Of a stretch of 16,600 nt of DNA, positions 1 to 8,527 are shown piece after piece. The position numbers were made by a program, and so were the translations under genes. How positions within the stretch are numbered: the stretch's first letter is position 1; every line of letters starts with the position of its first letter. The notes beneath the pieces were generated by a model. It did no database searches and was not told the origin of the DNA. It saw only the letters and a program-made list of their open reading frames with translations. Source of the DNA: Gammaproteobacteria bacterium. Its GTDB lineage: Bacteria > Pseudomonadota > Gammaproteobacteria > Chromatiales > Chromatiaceae. Where the stretch lies: contig JABDQZ010000159.1 in NCBI GenBank assembly GCA_013041975.1, positions 1-16,600 of the forward strand, in the 5' to 3' direction.

Positions 1-578
1 TCCCAAGGCACTGTAATGGCTGACAAACCAAGTAATAACCCTACAATGGGGGCAAAGGCAAAAATCATTATTGTGTCATTTAAGGCAACCTGAGTCAGAG
101 TGAAGTTTGCTTCACCGCCTGATAAACGACTCCAGACAAATACCATTGCTGTACAAGGTGCAGCTGCTAACAAGATCAAACCGGCGATATAACTGTCCAG
201 TTGGTGGGCTGGCAAGTAGGGTGCAAATATCTGTTGAATGAATACCCAGCCAAGTAAGGCCATGGAAAATGGCTTGACGGCCCAGTTAATAAAAAGCGTC
301 ACACCAACGCCTTTCCAGTGTTCTTTGATATTGCCCAATGCGGAGAAATCCACTTTTAGCAACATTGGAATAATCATGAGCCAGATGAGAATAGCAACAG
401 GCAGGTTAACATGAGATATTTCCAGTTTTCCGATAGTCTGGAACTGGCCCGGAAAGAAATGACCCAATGTAATACCAGTAACGATACAGGCAAATACCCA
501 TAGCGTTAAGTACCGCTCAAAAAATCCCATATCACTGCCAGCAGACTTCCTGGCAGTGACTTCGCATTGCGCACTCAT
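1..578 (-). CDS. acr3: Arsenite efflux permease, ACR3 family (3' end outside window)
   Basis: Inner-membrane transporter expected to export arsenite by the proton-motive force. The visible 192 residues start at the ATG at 578-576, with a GGGAAG SD 6 bases upstream, and run off the window edge without a stop. Seen: a short polar N-terminus, then hydrophobic segments near residues 23-42, 57-75, 92-116, 130-149 and 168-190. The ACR3 signature around residues 138-150 (AAAPCTAMVFVWS) contains Cys142, which corresponds to the conserved cysteine implicated in arsenite transport in this family. Known family length is about 340-400 residues, so roughly half is missing. An internal Met17 is a possible alternative start. 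No arsR or arsC is visible on this side; any ars partners would lie beyond base 1. The family call is firm; arsenite versus arsenite/antimonite specificity cannot be told. Confidence 0.93.
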   Translation of the reverse strand, partial: MSAQCEVTARKSAGSDMGFFERYLTLWVFACIVTGITLGHFFPGQFQTIGKLEISHVNLPVAILIWLMIIPMLLKVDFSALGNIKEHWKGVGVTLFINWAVKPFSMALLGWVFIQQIFAPYLPAHQLDSYIAGLILLAAAPCTAMVFVWSRLSGGEANFTLTQVALNDTIMIFAFAPIVGLLLGLSAITVPW

Positions 579-614
579 TAATCTTCCCGAATTAGGTGTC
601 AATCAACGCTGTAA

Positions 615-660
615 ATCATCAGCATGATAGTTTCAATTCCGGCCAACCATATCAGTATGG
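615..660. promoter_or_regulatory. Two operator-like palindromes upstream of acr3
   Basis: Two perfect short dyads with 4-base centres lie upstream of the acr3 start: ATCAT-cagc-ATGAT (615-628) and CCATA-tcag-TATGG (647-660). Their centres are 32 bp apart, about three helical turns, which would put two dimeric repressors on the same DNA face. ArsR-type control of acr3 is common in this family, but neither dyad is a match I can assign to a known ArsR site. Five-base arms occur by chance, so this is tentative. Confidence 0.22.
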
Positions 661-932
661 GAAGAAGATTCAAAGAGTCAGGAAAACGCTACTTTTTGGA
701 AATAGCATCCATCTAGATGTTAATGACGATCGGCTGTAGTGTGGTATTTTGCCGAATGATGTCAACGACAGGTATGTGGTGGCCATAAATAAAATGATTA
801 TTTTCGGTTAAAAAGACGCCATTTAGCCTATTTCCTTGGTATTTCTTAAGGTATCTGTAGATAAGTTCCGGGCACCGTCTATTCTAAGAGATAACGCAAT
901 TTTCTGAATTAAGCCCAGGCTATTTTTCGTTG
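661..932. other. Divergent intergenic region between acr3 and the GGDEF-EAL gene
   Basis: No ORF of note on either strand. A weak sigma70-like pair on the plus strand is TTGGTA (836-841) and TAGATA (858-863) with a 16-base spacer, which would give the GGDEF-EAL gene a leader of about 60 bases. On the minus strand TTGACA (765-760) looks like a good -35, but nothing resembling a -10 lies 16-18 bases further on. I see no strong terminator or riboswitch-like fold. Confidence 0.25.
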
Positions 933-3245
933 ATGATTAAATCGTTTTTCTGGTCACAGCTAGGCAGGATTTACATAGCCAGTGCCTTGTTGACGCTTTT
1001 GCTTTTCATTTTTTTGGTCAATGATAAATGGGAAGAGCTGGTTAACGAGCAGCATATAGAGTTAGCCGGTGTTCACCAAATGATTAAACGCTCTGCACAT
1101 GACAGATTTGTACAGCAGGAAGCAATGCTGAAATTGCTCGGCCAGAGGCTGATTGAGGCGGGAGGTTTAGAAGAAACAGAGAGTATTTCCCAAATCATGG
1201 ACGGCCTTCTTAGGGATAATCCGGTTTTTGTGGCCTACGGCCTGGTCAGTCCCAATGGTCAAATCATTTTTTCTTCCCAAAATCTACAGGGCAAGGAATT
1301 ACCTAACCTACTTGAACTACCCGAGTCTTCCAGGTCTTTCAGAAAGACCCTTGAATCAAACGATCTGACAATGGGTGAGACCTATTTTTTTAAACCTTTG
1401 GGTATCTGGCTGGTTCCTTTACGGTATGCGGTAAGAAATGAAGCTAATGAGGTTGTGATGGTAATTACCACAGCCTTTGATATAGACGGTATTTTCAATC
1501 CCTGGAGTACCAAGGATATTAAAGAGGAAATAGGTCTCAATATTTCCAGTGAAATCGATCATAAAGGCAATATCTATCCTCTTTTTTATGATCCTTTCGA
1601 AATTATTGCAGCGTCTAAAAATGAAGCCTACGGAAATCCGATTCCTGAGAAATTTATAATCACAGCTGATAAACGAAGCAAGGAGGCTTCTGGCCTGGGC
1701 CTAAAAGAATTGCAGGAGTCTGATATTGTTGTCAGTCTGATTAATGACACGAAAGGGCTGGTGCCAGCCTATGTTCTGCTGAGCTTCGATCGGAAATTCA
1801 GATATTTCATTTCTATCAGGCAACCAGTGTCCTTTATCAAAAGCGAATACCATTCATATTTGGCCACCTCAGCGTTAGTTTTTCTGCTGTTTAACAGCTT
1901 TGCATTTTTTGTATTTTATCGTTTTTTTAAATCAGAAAATGAACACAAGGCGGGGCTTAAATATCAGGCACTACATGATCAGTTAACAGGTTTGCCTAAC
2001 CGCTATTATCTAGGACAGGAATATGCTGCATGGACGCAGAAAAAGAATGGCTCCTATGCTCTGTTATATCTCGACCTGGATAACTTCAAGTTTGTAAATG
2101 ATCATTTCGCTCATTCGATTGGCGATCAGGTCCTCAAAGAAATATCCAGCCGGTTGCAACATAAGTGCGATGAAAGAATGATATTAGTCAGACAGGGGGG
2201 CGATGAGTTCATTATCCTGGTGCCATTCAATGATCAACAGCAACTAGAAGTTTTTGCACAGCAAATTCTTCATCGTGTTAATGAAGTTATGTTCATTAAC
2301 GGTATCAAGATAGCAATCAGCGCCAGCATGGGGATTGCCCGAGGTAAAGTGGAATCTGATCATCTCGATGATCTGCTCGCTTATGCAGACCTTGCTATGT
2401 ACGAAGCAAAAAAACTTCGAAATCATTTTAGTTTCTTCTCGAGCCATCTACAGCAGAAAACAGCTGAGCGAGCAATCATTGAGGGTGAACTGCGAACTGC
2501 ACTTGAGCAAAATGAGATGTACATGGTTTATCAACCACAGATAGATGCCATCAGTGGCGATGTGATTGGCATAGAAGCCTTGATTCGTTGGCAGAATCCA
2601 AAGCTCGGGGCAGTTAGACCCGATGTATTCATACCTATCTCAGAGGCGTGTGGACAGATCAATATAATCGGTGACTTCGTTATAGATACCGTGCTTTCCG
2701 AGGTATCCCAGATGAGTGAAACACTGGGGGGACTCACAGTTTCAATTAATGTCTCAGTGCATCAACTTATTTATGGTGGAGTAAGGGATACCCTGAAGAC
2801 CAAGATGCTCGAATATGATATTGATCCATCAAGAATTATTATAGAAATTACTGAAAGTCTTTTTATAGAAGACTTTAGTCAGATTGAGGCATTGCTGATT
2901 CTGATCAGAAACGACGGGGTTGGCATTTCACTGGATGATTTTGGTACCGGCTATTCCTCACTTAGCGTGCTTCGTCAAATGCCGATAACTGAAATTAAAG
3001 TCGATAAGGCCTTTGTTAGAGATATACTCACAGATGAAGGAGACAAGGCATTAATCAGAAGTATTATCGGAATTGGTAAAAGCCTTAAGATACCGGTTTT
3101 AGCCGAAGGTGTTGAAGCAGCGGAGCAAGTACGATTGCTTACTAAGTGCGGCTGCGATGTTTTTCAAGGATATTATTTTGCCAAGCCAATGATAGCGAAG
3201 CTTCTCACCGAGTACATGAAAAACTACAAACCACACCTGCTATGA
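933..3245 (+). CDS. Membrane-bound GGDEF-EAL c-di-GMP signalling protein
   Basis: Bifunctional-type c-di-GMP protein of 770 residues: GGDEF domains make c-di-GMP from GTP and EAL domains cleave it to pGpG. Order: membrane segment about residues 12-30, periplasmic sensor region about 31-305 (probably Cache-like, by layout only), membrane segment about 310-332, GGDEF about 345-505, EAL about 515-765. The GGDEF motif is intact at 422-426, preceded by DLDNFK (381-386). The RxxD inhibitory I-site expected just upstream is absent (DERM instead). EAL residues look complete: EAL (548-550), NVS (606-608), EITES, DDFGTGYSS (668-676), KVDKAF and EGVE. Both activities are therefore plausible on paper. 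A TTG directly before the ATG would add one residue. No clear SD is visible, so the start is less sure than the gene. It stands alone, 436 bases before the glucan synthase. Net activity cannot be predicted. Confidence 0.93.
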   Translation: MIKSFFWSQLGRIYIASALLTLLLFIFLVNDKWEELVNEQHIELAGVHQMIKRSAHDRFVQQEAMLKLLGQRLIEAGGLEETESISQIMDGLLRDNPVFVAYGLVSPNGQIIFSSQNLQGKELPNLLELPESSRSFRKTLESNDLTMGETYFFKPLGIWLVPLRYAVRNEANEVVMVITTAFDIDGIFNPWSTKDIKEEIGLNISSEIDHKGNIYPLFYDPFEIIAASKNEAYGNPIPEKFIITADKRSKEASGLGLKELQESDIVVSLINDTKGLVPAYVLLSFDRKFRYFISIRQPVSFIKSEYHSYLATSALVFLLFNSFAFFVFYRFFKSENEHKAGLKYQALHDQLTGLPNRYYLGQEYAAWTQKKNGSYALLYLDLDNFKFVNDHFAHSIGDQVLKEISSRLQHKCDERMILVRQGGDEFIILVPFNDQQQLEVFAQQILHRVNEVMFINGIKIAISASMGIARGKVESDHLDDLLAYADLAMYEAKKLRNHFSFFSSHLQQKTAERAIIEGELRTALEQNEMYMVYQPQIDAISGDVIGIEALIRWQNPKLGAVRPDVFIPISEACGQINIIGDFVIDTVLSEVSQMSETLGGLTVSINVSVHQLIYGGVRDTLKTKMLEYDIDPSRIIIEITESLFIEDFSQIEALLILIRNDGVGISLDDFGTGYSSLSVLRQMPITEIKVDKAFVRDILTDEGDKALIRSIIGIGKSLKIPVLAEGVEAAEQVRLLTKCGCDVFQGYYFAKPMIAKLLTEYMKNYKPHLL

Positions 3246-3681
3246 TAGATAATCAGTTTCTTGGATACGGTTTCTTGAATCAGAGAAGCGCTGATAATTA
3301 GTCGCTCGGATCTGGGCTGTGATTTCCTTTAGCCTGCATGCAAGACACAGAAGTGACGAAGCTAATCATGCTGATTATTAAGGATCGTGCCGGAATATAA
3401 GGGAGGCAAGTACTTATTTAGTGTATAATGATTTGCTTAATTGTAGTTTCATGGAAATATTCCCTGAGGGGATTCATAAGGGTGTATATCACTAAAATCC
3501 TCTGTATTTCTTTCTGTTAAAGGCAGAGAAATTCTCCTGGATACTCAATAAAATATTAGTTGATAGCGATAGTAGTTACTAACCTGTATTTATCTGAGTA
3601 AGGCAGTAGTTCATTTCAGAAACTCCTTCTTTAAGGCTTTCCTGTATACCTGTTGATGGCTTTCGGGAAGGCCGGTAGTTT
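3246..3681. other. 436-bp intergenic region with a possible promoter
   Basis: No supported gene. A perfect TATAAT sits at 3424-3429, but the sequence 17 bases upstream (3401-3406) is purine-rich and does not resemble a -35, so it may need an activator or be chance. TAATCA-tgc-TGATTA (3363-3377) is a 6-bp dyad about 50 bases upstream of that hexamer, a position suited to an operator or activator site. Transcription from this TATAAT would give a leader of about 245 bases before the glucan synthase. No U-tract terminator is evident after the GGDEF-EAL stop. Confidence 0.25.
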
Positions 3682-6312
3682 GTGGTTGGTCATTCAATGC
3701 ATCAAAGTAAAAGTAATTTCCTCATCGTCCTGGCAATCGCCTTTCTCACTGTCGCACTATGGGCTTATTCTAACCGACCAGCACAGGAACCTCCCTGGCC
3801 GGAGATTATTCCCGGCTTTGCCTTCTCGCCTTATCAAAAGGGGCAGGATGCATTAAAAGAGAATCATCCCACTCTCGAACAAATCGAGTCAGATTTAAAA
3901 TTATTGTCTGGCCACACTCACGCTATTCGTACCTACACGGTTGATGGAGTATTTGCCAGTATTCCCAGTCTGGCAAAAAAACATCGTTTGAATATCGCTT
4001 TAGGCGCCTGGTTGGATAAAGATAAACAAAGAAATGCGCGCGAGATAGAGACTCTGCTTAAAGTTGCGGTGAGTAATCCTCGTAACGTGGTGCGCGTGAT
4101 TGCCGGTAATGAAGCTGTTTTGCGAGGCGACCTCAGTGTAGAAGAGATGGCGAACTATCTTGACTATATTCGACGCGAGTTGGGTGTCCCGGTGAGTACC
4201 GCCGAGCCCTATCATGTCTGGTTAGACCATCCTGAACTGGTAAAGCACGTAGATTATCTGGCTGTTCATATGCTGCCGTACTGGGAAGGATTAGAAGTAG
4301 AAGCCGCCGTTGAGTTCATCGTGCAACAGATGGACGCTTTAAAAAAGGCTTATCCGGATAAGCCTGTTGTGATTGGTGAAGTGGGTTGGCCCAGTTATGG
4401 GCGCTCTATCAAGGGAGCAGTGGCCTCGGCAGCCAACGAAGCCATATTCCTGCGTCGTTTTATTGATGTTGCTGCTCGCAACAACTACACCTTCTATATT
4501 ATGGAGGCCTTCGACCAGCCCTGGAAAGAGGAACTTGAAGGTGCAGTTGGTGCTTATTGGGGTGTCTATGATATAGACCGACAGCCGAAATTCGAATTCC
4601 ATTCGCCGATAGTAGAGATTCCACAATGGCATTTACTGGCTGCAGCCTCGGTGCTGGTCGCTGTGATCACGTTATTGGTATTGTTCATTGACAGTGAAAC
4701 ACTCAGTCACAAAGGACGGGGGTTTCTTGGTCTTGTCGCTTTTGCTGCGGCTACCCTGATAGTCTGGATAACCTACGATTATTCCCAGCAATACCAGAAC
4801 TGGTTAAGTGCCGTTGTTGGCATATTGTTACTTATCGGTGTTGTTGGCGTGATGATAGTGCTGCTGATCGAGGCACACGAATGGGCAGAGGCTATCTGGG
4901 TTCGTCAACGGCGTCGTGTGGTAGAGCCAGTGCAGTCCCAATCAGCCACGTTGCCTTTTGTCTCTATCCATGTGCCTGCCTACAATGAGCCGCCAGCGAT
5001 GATGATAGAGACATTGGATGCCTTGTCTCGCCTGGATTATCCAAGCTTTGAAGTCATCGTCATGGATAACAATACCAAAGATCCTGATGTATGGCAGCCG
5101 GTCGAAGCCCATTGTGCCCAATTGGGAGAACGCTTCCGTTTTTTTCACGTCGATCCTTTGCCGGGGTTCAAGGCAGGTGCACTTAACTATGCCTTGCAAC
5201 AGACATCACCTGAAGCAGAAATCATCGCGGTTATCGATAGCGACTACCTTGTTGATTCTTGCTGGTTACGCCAGTTGGCACCCCATTTTATTGATCCTGA
5301 AGTTGCCATCGTACAGGCGCCACAGGATTATCGCGATGACAACGAAAATGCTTTCAAAGCCATGTGTTACTCAGAATATCGAGGCTTTTTCTACATCGGC
5401 ATGATAACGCGAAATGAACGCAATGCGATTATTCAGCATGGCACCATGACCATGGTGCGTCGCAGCGTACTCGAAAAGGTAGGGCGCTGGGGTGAAAGTA
5501 CAATAACCGAAGATGCTGAACTGGGCCTGCGTATCTTTGAGCATGGATACAAAGCCAGCTATACGCCACAAAGTTATGGTCAAGGGGTCATGCCGGATAC
5601 TTTTATTGATTATAAAAAGCAGCGTTACCGTTGGGCCTTTGGTGCGATGCAGATCCTTCGTGAACACGCAGGGGCCTTACTTGGTTGGAAGCGTACCCAA
5701 CTGCTCGCAGGGCAACGTTACCATTTTGTCGCTGGCTGGTTGCCGTGGATAGCCGATGGGTTTAATTTTATATTCAACCTGGCTGCTATTGCCTGGTCAC
5801 TGGCTATGCTTTTCTGGCCGCGAGATATTGATGCGCCACAGCTCATTTTTTCTGCCGTGCCCCTGATATTTTTCGGCTTCAAAATAATCAAGATGTTTTA
5901 CCTCTATGGTGGTGCAGTACGAACTTCATTAAGACCCGCTTTGTCTGCTGCCATTGCAGGCCTGGCCTTATCGCATACCATTGCACGTGCCGTTCTGTCC
6001 GGGCTTATCATTGGAAGAAAAATAGCCTTTTACCGTACCCCAAAGAAAACAGCTAAAGCTGTCTTGTGGAAAGCCCTGCTTGATGCCAGGGAAGAGTTCA
6101 TGCTTGCGGGTATCCTGGTGAGCTCGATTTTTGCCATAGTCACCCAGATAGGCCTGGAATCGCGTGAAACCCTGATGTGGATAATCGTGCTGGCTGTGCA
6201 GGCTATTCCTTATGGCTGTGCCTTACTGATGTCGCTGGTCAGTACACTGCCACAATTGCCAGCCCGCGTTGCAGGAATAATGGATAAGCCAAAAAATAGT
6301 TGTGAATTGTAA
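3682..6312 (+). CDS. ndvB: NdvB-like beta-1,3-glucan synthase: GH17 domain fused to GT2 glycosyltransferase
   Basis: Predicted inner-membrane synthase of periplasmic beta-(1,3)-glucans from UDP-glucose, with a built-in GH17 transglycosylase/hydrolase domain. The order matches Pseudomonas NdvB, about 860 residues there and 876 here. Seen: signal-anchor helix 12-30; GH17 domain about 42-312 with the acid/base candidate Glu144 in AGNEAV and nucleophile candidate Glu233 in GEVGWPS; membrane helices about 317-336, 347-365 and 375-397; GT2 domain about 424-660 with VPAYNE, DSD (519-521), TED (609-611) and QRYRW (647-651); then C-terminal helices about 683-710, 720-740, 755-778, 808-823 and 832-853. 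All catalytic motifs are intact. Start: GTG 3682 has GGGAAGG 10 bases upstream (3665-3671); ATG 3697 is the alternative and drops five residues. The mscS-type gene follows 173 bases on. Glucan linkage and ring closure are inferred from the family. Confidence 0.9.
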   Translation: MVGHSMHQSKSNFLIVLAIAFLTVALWAYSNRPAQEPPWPEIIPGFAFSPYQKGQDALKENHPTLEQIESDLKLLSGHTHAIRTYTVDGVFASIPSLAKKHRLNIALGAWLDKDKQRNAREIETLLKVAVSNPRNVVRVIAGNEAVLRGDLSVEEMANYLDYIRRELGVPVSTAEPYHVWLDHPELVKHVDYLAVHMLPYWEGLEVEAAVEFIVQQMDALKKAYPDKPVVIGEVGWPSYGRSIKGAVASAANEAIFLRRFIDVAARNNYTFYIMEAFDQPWKEELEGAVGAYWGVYDIDRQPKFEFHSPIVEIPQWHLLAAASVLVAVITLLVLFIDSETLSHKGRGFLGLVAFAAATLIVWITYDYSQQYQNWLSAVVGILLLIGVVGVMIVLLIEAHEWAEAIWVRQRRRVVEPVQSQSATLPFVSIHVPAYNEPPAMMIETLDALSRLDYPSFEVIVMDNNTKDPDVWQPVEAHCAQLGERFRFFHVDPLPGFKAGALNYALQQTSPEAEIIAVIDSDYLVDSCWLRQLAPHFIDPEVAIVQAPQDYRDDNENAFKAMCYSEYRGFFYIGMITRNERNAIIQHGTMTMVRRSVLEKVGRWGESTITEDAELGLRIFEHGYKASYTPQSYGQGVMPDTFIDYKKQRYRWAFGAMQILREHAGALLGWKRTQLLAGQRYHFVAGWLPWIADGFNFIFNLAAIAWSLAMLFWPRDIDAPQLIFSAVPLIFFGFKIIKMFYLYGGAVRTSLRPALSAAIAGLALSHTIARAVLSGLIIGRKIAFYRTPKKTAKAVLWKALLDAREEFMLAGILVSSIFAIVTQIGLESRETLMWIIVLAVQAIPYGCALLMSLVSTLPQLPARVAGIMDKPKNSCEL

Positions 6313-6485
6313 AATGATTTCTGAACGTTTTTGAGTTCAATAGAACCTGGTTTCTGGTTCGTTACAGGCGATCTTTGCTATTTGTCTGAATTAACGAGTT
6401 ATGATCTGATTAGCCTCAAACACAAGATTGAAAAAAAGGTTAACGGTATTCTTAACAAGTAACCCGATGAATACAGGAGTCGGTA
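6313..6485 (+). promoter_or_regulatory. Intergenic region before the MscS gene, weak promoter candidate
   Basis: TTGCTA (6375-6380) and TATGAT (6400-6405) form a sigma70-like pair, though the 19-base spacer is long. A small dyad GAACC/GGTTC (about 6341-6358) has no following T-run, so it is not a convincing terminator. The channel gene could therefore be read from its own promoter or by read-through from ndvB. Confidence 0.22.
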
Positions 6486-7562
6486 ATGGAACAGGAACTG
6501 CTACTTAAGCTCGATAAAATATCTTCTTTATTTGGTGAATCTCCCTGGCTGAAGTCTCTGGTCATAGTCGTGCTGTCAATTTTTGTGGCCTGGGTTCTAC
6601 AATGGTCTGTCAGGCGTGGCATCAGGAAGTTGACGCGACATACTTCTACTCATTTAGACGATCAGATTGTTGCCCTGATTCATCGCCCCATCTTCTGGAC
6701 AGTGATGCTGTTCGGTTTTTATATTGCAGCGCGCGTTGCGGGGCTATCTGAAACGATTGTCGATGTTTTACATTCATCCGTACTAAGCATTCTGATTTTC
6801 CTGTGGATGATGTTCGCTTTACGTGTTTCGCGGATTGTTGTGCAAGCGATCAGCAGGCATGGTACTGAAACCAGCATCATACGCCCACAGACCATGCCGC
6901 TGTTTACCAACCTGGCAGCCGTGATTGTGATTGCGCTGGCGGTGTATTTTATTTTCCATTCCTGGCATATCGACATGACAGCCTGGCTGGCTTCTGCCGG
7001 TATAGCCGGTATAGCGATCGGTTTTGCAGCTAAAGACACGCTGGCGAACCTGTTTTCAGGCGTTTTCATACTGGCTGATTCGCCTTACAAACTGGGCGAT
7101 TATGTTGTCCTTGATAATAATGAGAGAGGAAAAATCACTCATATCGGTATTCGCAGTACACGCTTGTTAACGCGTGATGATGTTGAGGTTACGGTTCCTA
7201 ATTCGATTATGGGCAACTCAAAAATTATTAATGAATCCGGCGGTCCTCATACCAAATACCGTATCCGGGTGAAAGTTGGAGTTGCCTACGGTTCGGATAT
7301 TGATGAGGTTGAGAAAGTCCTGATGAATGTGGCTAACACTGATTCCGATGTATGCAGTTGGCCCGAGCCGAGGGTGCGCTTCAGAGTATTTGGTGCTTCC
7401 AGCCTCGATTTTGAACTGCTTTGTTGGGTAACAGAACCAGAACACCGTGGCCGTGTGCTTCATCAGTTGAATTCAGCGATATACAAAGCATTCAATAGGG
7501 AAGGCATCGAAATACCTTTCGCTCAGCAGGATATCTATATCAAGGAAATGCCGCAGTCATAA
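6486..7562 (+). CDS. MscS-family mechanosensitive ion channel
   Basis: Small-conductance mechanosensitive channel of the inner membrane that opens under membrane tension and releases solutes on hypo-osmotic shock. The start is fixed by AGGAG at 6475-6479, 6 bases before the ATG. The protein has 358 residues: helices about 22-40, 68-84, 95-120 and 140-160, then the Gly/Ala-rich pore helix at 171-192 (AGIAGIAIGFAAKDTLANLF), followed by the beta domain (GDYVVLD at 204-210, VPNS at 237-240) and the alpha/beta cytosolic vestibule. E. coli MscS has 286 residues and three helices. The extra N-terminal helices here suggest a YnaI-like member of the family rather than MscS itself. It lies between ndvB and a periplasmic binding protein on the same strand, in keeping with an osmotic role. 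The family call is firm; gating and ion preference are unknown. Confidence 0.93.
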   Translation: MEQELLLKLDKISSLFGESPWLKSLVIVVLSIFVAWVLQWSVRRGIRKLTRHTSTHLDDQIVALIHRPIFWTVMLFGFYIAARVAGLSETIVDVLHSSVLSILIFLWMMFALRVSRIVVQAISRHGTETSIIRPQTMPLFTNLAAVIVIALAVYFIFHSWHIDMTAWLASAGIAGIAIGFAAKDTLANLFSGVFILADSPYKLGDYVVLDNNERGKITHIGIRSTRLLTRDDVEVTVPNSIMGNSKIINESGGPHTKYRIRVKVGVAYGSDIDEVEKVLMNVANTDSDVCSWPEPRVRFRVFGASSLDFELLCWVTEPEHRGRVLHQLNSAIYKAFNREGIEIPFAQQDIYIKEMPQS

Positions 7563-7580
7563 AATGCATGAAATGCATCA
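7563..7580 (+). repeat. Tandem AAATGCAT repeat
   Basis: AAATGCAT occurs twice in a row separated by one G, right after the MscS stop codon and about 70 bases before the binding-protein start. Each copy holds the palindrome ATGCAT. It could be a binding site for the downstream gene, but it is short and may be chance. Confidence 0.25.
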
Positions 7581-7648
7581 TATTGGCCACAATGTTTGAG
7601 TGTTGGTCTATCTTTATAGGAAACATAAAATTAAACAGGTAATTTGAT

Positions 7649-8515
7649 ATGAAACCCAGTGAAAAACCAGGTTATTCACTGTTTGTTCTCGTACTGATAC
7701 TTGCTGTTGTATCTCAGCCTGTTGTTGCCTCAGATGAAACAAAACTACAAACACCGGGTAGTCAACATCAACTGGTTTTTGGTATAGCACCATTCATGAG
7801 CCCTTTGGCGCTGATCAAGCGTATGGCACCACTCAGAGACTATTTGTCCCAAATTATGGGGCGTACAGTCAGGATAGAAACAGCAACCGATGCCAGGGAA
7901 TTTACCCAAAGAACACTTGAAGGTCGTTATCACTTTGTGCTGACCAATCCCACGTTTGCGCTGATGGCACTGGAAACGAGTGATTTTCGTCTTGTTGCCA
8001 CCCAAAAACAACACATTTCAGGCTCCCTGATTGTGAAGGCTGATAGTGAAATACAGTCTGTAGATCAACTGGCAGGCAAAAGTATAGGTGCGCCTCCCAA
8101 AGTCGGTTTCCTTGGTCAGTTGGTGAGACCGTACCTGAAAGCGTTTGATTTCCCGGAAAACCAGATGCCCCGCGTGTTCAATTACAATAGCCATAACGCT
8201 GCCATATCTGCACTGCGCCTTGGTGATTCTGATGCGACATTGATTGTTAGTTTCATGGAAAAACACCTGGACAAACAAAATTTACCTTACCGGGTTATTC
8301 ACAGGACTGAATCATTTCCGGGGATGACGATACTGGGCTATCAGTCCCTGTCAGACAATGAGTTTAAACAACTAAGGGAAATTTTAATTACCATCGATAC
8401 TGATGCCCAGGGCAGGGCAGTACTTGAAAAGATCAATATGCCGGGCTACAGGGTGATGGAGGAATCTGAACTGGAAAAAGTCAGGCCGTACCTGCCAGTG
8501 AATAACAAAAAATAA
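7649..8515 (+). CDS. PhnD-like periplasmic substrate-binding protein
   Basis: Periplasmic solute-binding protein of the phosphate/phosphite/phosphonate-binding (PhnD-like) type, 288 residues. Seen: a signal peptide about 1-28 (positive start, hydrophobic 11-26, VVA-S cleavage zone), then a two-lobe fold starting with LVFGIAPFMSPL (42-53) and RMAPLRDYLSQIMGRTV. The segment YHFVLTNPTFALMAL (94-108) fits the inter-lobe and ligand region of this family, and SIGAPPKVGFLG (145-156) is a second family-like loop. AGG (7637-7639) 9 bases before the ATG serves as a weak SD. No ABC permease or ATPase gene is nearby. Instead a membrane histidine kinase starts 12 bases after its stop, so I infer a sensing rather than transport role, with the protein presenting its ligand state to the kinase. 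Ligand unknown; the phosphonate label is only a family name. Confidence 0.85.
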   Translation: MKPSEKPGYSLFVLVLILAVVSQPVVASDETKLQTPGSQHQLVFGIAPFMSPLALIKRMAPLRDYLSQIMGRTVRIETATDAREFTQRTLEGRYHFVLTNPTFALMALETSDFRLVATQKQHISGSLIVKADSEIQSVDQLAGKSIGAPPKVGFLGQLVRPYLKAFDFPENQMPRVFNYNSHNAAISALRLGDSDATLIVSFMEKHLDKQNLPYRVIHRTESFPGMTILGYQSLSDNEFKQLREILITIDTDAQGRAVLEKINMPGYRVMEESELEKVRPYLPVNNKK

Positions 8516-8527
8516 AACCGTTTATTT

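Noticed and set aside
760..765. TTGACA on the minus strand as the acr3 -35 box
   Set aside because: No sequence resembling a -10 box lies at 16-18 bases from it.
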